Of a stretch of 27,669 nucleotides of DNA, positions 26,248-27,669 are shown piece by piece. Within the stretch, counting starts at the first letter, position 1, and every line of letters begins with the position of its first letter. This DNA comes from Chara braunii (lineage: Eukaryota; Streptophyta; Charophyceae; Charales; Characeae), in NCBI GenBank assembly GCA_003427395.1, contig BFEA01000108.1:628935-656603 (forward strand). Direction: 5' to 3'. Below the pieces are notes generated by a model. That model was not told the DNA's origin. It did not search any database and saw nothing but the letters and a program-made list of their open reading frames with translations. Position numbers and translations under genes: made by a program.

Positions 26248-27047
26248 CCTCGCTGTCTCCAAGCCCTACGTAGGAACTCCAAAATCGAGGTTGCATGAAA
26301 CAGAGAACCACCTCAGTCCAAGAATCTCCCATCCACCCCACCAGGGCGCTTTATACCTGGGCCGACACAAACACCGCTATTCAATATGTCCCGTCTACCT
26401 GCAGCACCAACCTCCGAGACCTCAGTCATCAGAACCCCGATGCCACCAAACTACCTGAAACCCGTGGGTCTCCTTGTGGTCATCACACCCCGTACACAAC
26501 ATTTCAGGCAGCCACATCCATCTTCATCTATGCAATCATAGTCAACCGCCACCTAGCTTGATAGATCCGCCGCAGAAAATCAGTCCGCCTCAGACGTGAG
26601 CCCGCAGATGGTCACGATGCCGATGAGGGACGAAGAATGATGGAGCTACGCGTGGAGAACCAGCAGAGGCAGAGGTGCGACCAATCACACCACTCGAGGG
26701 CCGCCTGGTGTCTCCGCCTTGAGTCAGGCACTCTCGTACAACCAGGGGAATGAAGAGGAGGTGGCGAGTCCCTAAAGCGCTTTTCACTGTCGCGCCACAC
26801 GGCAGATCGTCAGAGGGTACCTGCAAACAACCACACAATCAAACCACACATAGATCATACCACAGAGAAAGAGACAGAGGGGTGGAACAATACCACATCT
26901 TCGTTTGGTTCCGGCAAGCCCTCCGAGTCGAATGGCAATTCTCCATGGCGTTGTGTGTACTCCTTGAAAATGTTGAGCCTCGAGTAATCGCCTCAGCTCG
27001 CAACCTCTGCAGCGCGTAGCCTTCATGACGCACACGGAAAAAAAACT
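26248..27047. other. Right part of unit 2, coding status unclear
   Basis: Counterpart of 20843-21687 with several percent divergence and 7-bp deletions relative to unit 1. The only frame preserved in both units is an 82-codon minus frame (26838-26590) without an ATG. No gene is called. Confidence 0.4.
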
Positions 27048-27366
27048 AGGAGAATGCGAGTTTTTCCACCACCGATCACGCAGCAGATTTTGCGGGCAGT
27101 AGACAACATATCGTGAGCAGAGCGAATGAGGAAGAATGCGTCGTCAATGAGTATTGCTTCGAAGGCCGGCCGAAACCTCCTTTACCATAGATCAGACGGC
27201 CCAATCCCGACGGATGGATAGCAGCGATCGTCAAGTAGGGGCCCGCCTTCTCGCGGTCAGAATATTGCGGAAAAATACCCTGGCCGGAACCATGAATGGT
27301 GACCCTAAAACAGGCAGGGGTACCATGCATTGGTTTTGCGTATGAACACTCCCCTGTCCCCCCGGC
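27048..27366 (-). other. Unique flank with an exon-like minus frame
   Basis: Sequence after the end of unit 2 has no copy elsewhere in the window. A minus-strand frame from about 27366 to 27076 reads protein-like in part (GPYLTIAAIHPSGLGRLIYG), but upstream it dissolves into the microsatellite, so no start can be given. Family unknown. Confidence 0.25.
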
Positions 27367-27367
27367 C

Positions 27368-27450
27368 ATGAAAAAAATGAAAAAAATGAAAAAAATGAAA
27401 AAAATGAAAAAAATGAAAAAAATGAAAAAAATGAAAAAAATGAAAAAAAT
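27368..27450. repeat. 9-bp (ATGAAAAAA)n minisatellite
   Basis: About nine near-perfect units. In frame it would encode Met-Lys-Lys repeats and on the other strand Phe/Ser-rich repeats. Frames through it are by-products. Confidence 0.95.
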
Positions 27451-27468
27451 GAATGAACGGACGAGTGA

Positions 27469-27502
27469 ATGTGTGTGTGTGTGTGCGTGTGTGTGTGTGT
27501 GT
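27469..27502. repeat. (GT)n microsatellite
   Basis: GT repeats with one GC interruption, between the 9-bp minisatellite and the tetranucleotide array. Confidence 0.95.
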
Positions 27503-27536
27503 AAGTGTTCGCGAGGGGGAGGCGACCCCCCCACTG

Positions 27537-27537
<1 letters not shown>

Positions 27538-27621
<84 letters not shown>

Positions 27622-27632
27622 GTATACATGTT

Positions 27633-27669
<37 letters not shown>
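27538..27669. repeat. (CAAT)n tetranucleotide microsatellite
   Basis: More than 30 CAAT units with one break (GTATACATGTT near 27621-27631), running off the window's right end. It is the same motif, on the opposite strand, as the array at 5806-5932. Confidence 0.97.

Larger units (their letters stand above)
21688..27047. repeat. Tandem unit 2 (5.36 kb including insertion)
   Basis: Direct repeat of 16818-21687. Removing the 521-bp transposon and its extra 8-bp target copy leaves about 4831 bases against 4870. It starts within the GLNHIP exon and ends at CACACGGAAAAAAAACT, exactly as unit 1 does, after which unique sequence follows. Confidence 0.92.

Overview
ORGANISM. The window looks like nuclear DNA of a repeat-rich eukaryote. 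Coding stretches are short, exon-like and interrupted. There are no bacterial-style operons or ribosome binding sites. Several coding blocks start at AG acceptors or end at GT donors, and TATA boxes, long homopolymers and many micro- and minisatellites are present. My best guess is a plant or green-lineage genome, possibly a charophyte such as Chara. This is an impression from repeat style and protein texture, not proven by any marker gene. No rRNA, intact tRNA, CRISPR or organelle gene was seen. LAYOUT 1-7050: mostly non-coding repeats. It holds (CA)n, a GTC-rich trinucleotide run, a sequencing-adapter scar at 892-925 inside an 89-bp false duplication, a G-rich block, a pyrimidine minisatellite, a tRNA-derived SINE-like unit near 2470-2706, a small DNA-transposon candidate at 4040-4536, a GC-rich hairpin, (ATTG)n and a long hairpin at 6709-6760. 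LAYOUT 7050-16610: the accessory core. A TATA-promoter plus ORF at its left edge (7245-7769, +) has a diverged and decayed homologue at its right edge in the opposite direction (16362 down to 15673, -), with a matching 14-base promoter box. Between them lie several exon-like ORFs of no recognised family: 10357-10605, 10792-11034 and 11585-12166 on +, and 13287-13583 and 15068-15363 on -. Two minisatellites (66 bp x3 and 22 bp x8) also lie there. LAYOUT 16620-27047: two tandem copies of a 4.87-kb unit (16818-21687 and 21688-27047). Each carries, on the minus strand, a large ORF of unknown family with a signal-peptide-like start, a second frame continuing it, small membrane-protein ORFs and a three-fold degenerate internal repeat. 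The second copy contains a 521-bp hAT-like non-autonomous transposon with a clean 8-bp target-site duplication; the first copy has the empty site. A single N sits exactly at the copy junction, so the tandem arrangement may be an assembly join. LAYOUT 27048-27669: unique flank, then a compound microsatellite. WORKING TOGETHER: no pathway can be assigned. The parts look like mobile or multi-copy gene families in various stages of decay. The best-supported events are the hAT insertion and the adapter scar; the most intriguing are the opposed paralogue pair and the duplicated unit.
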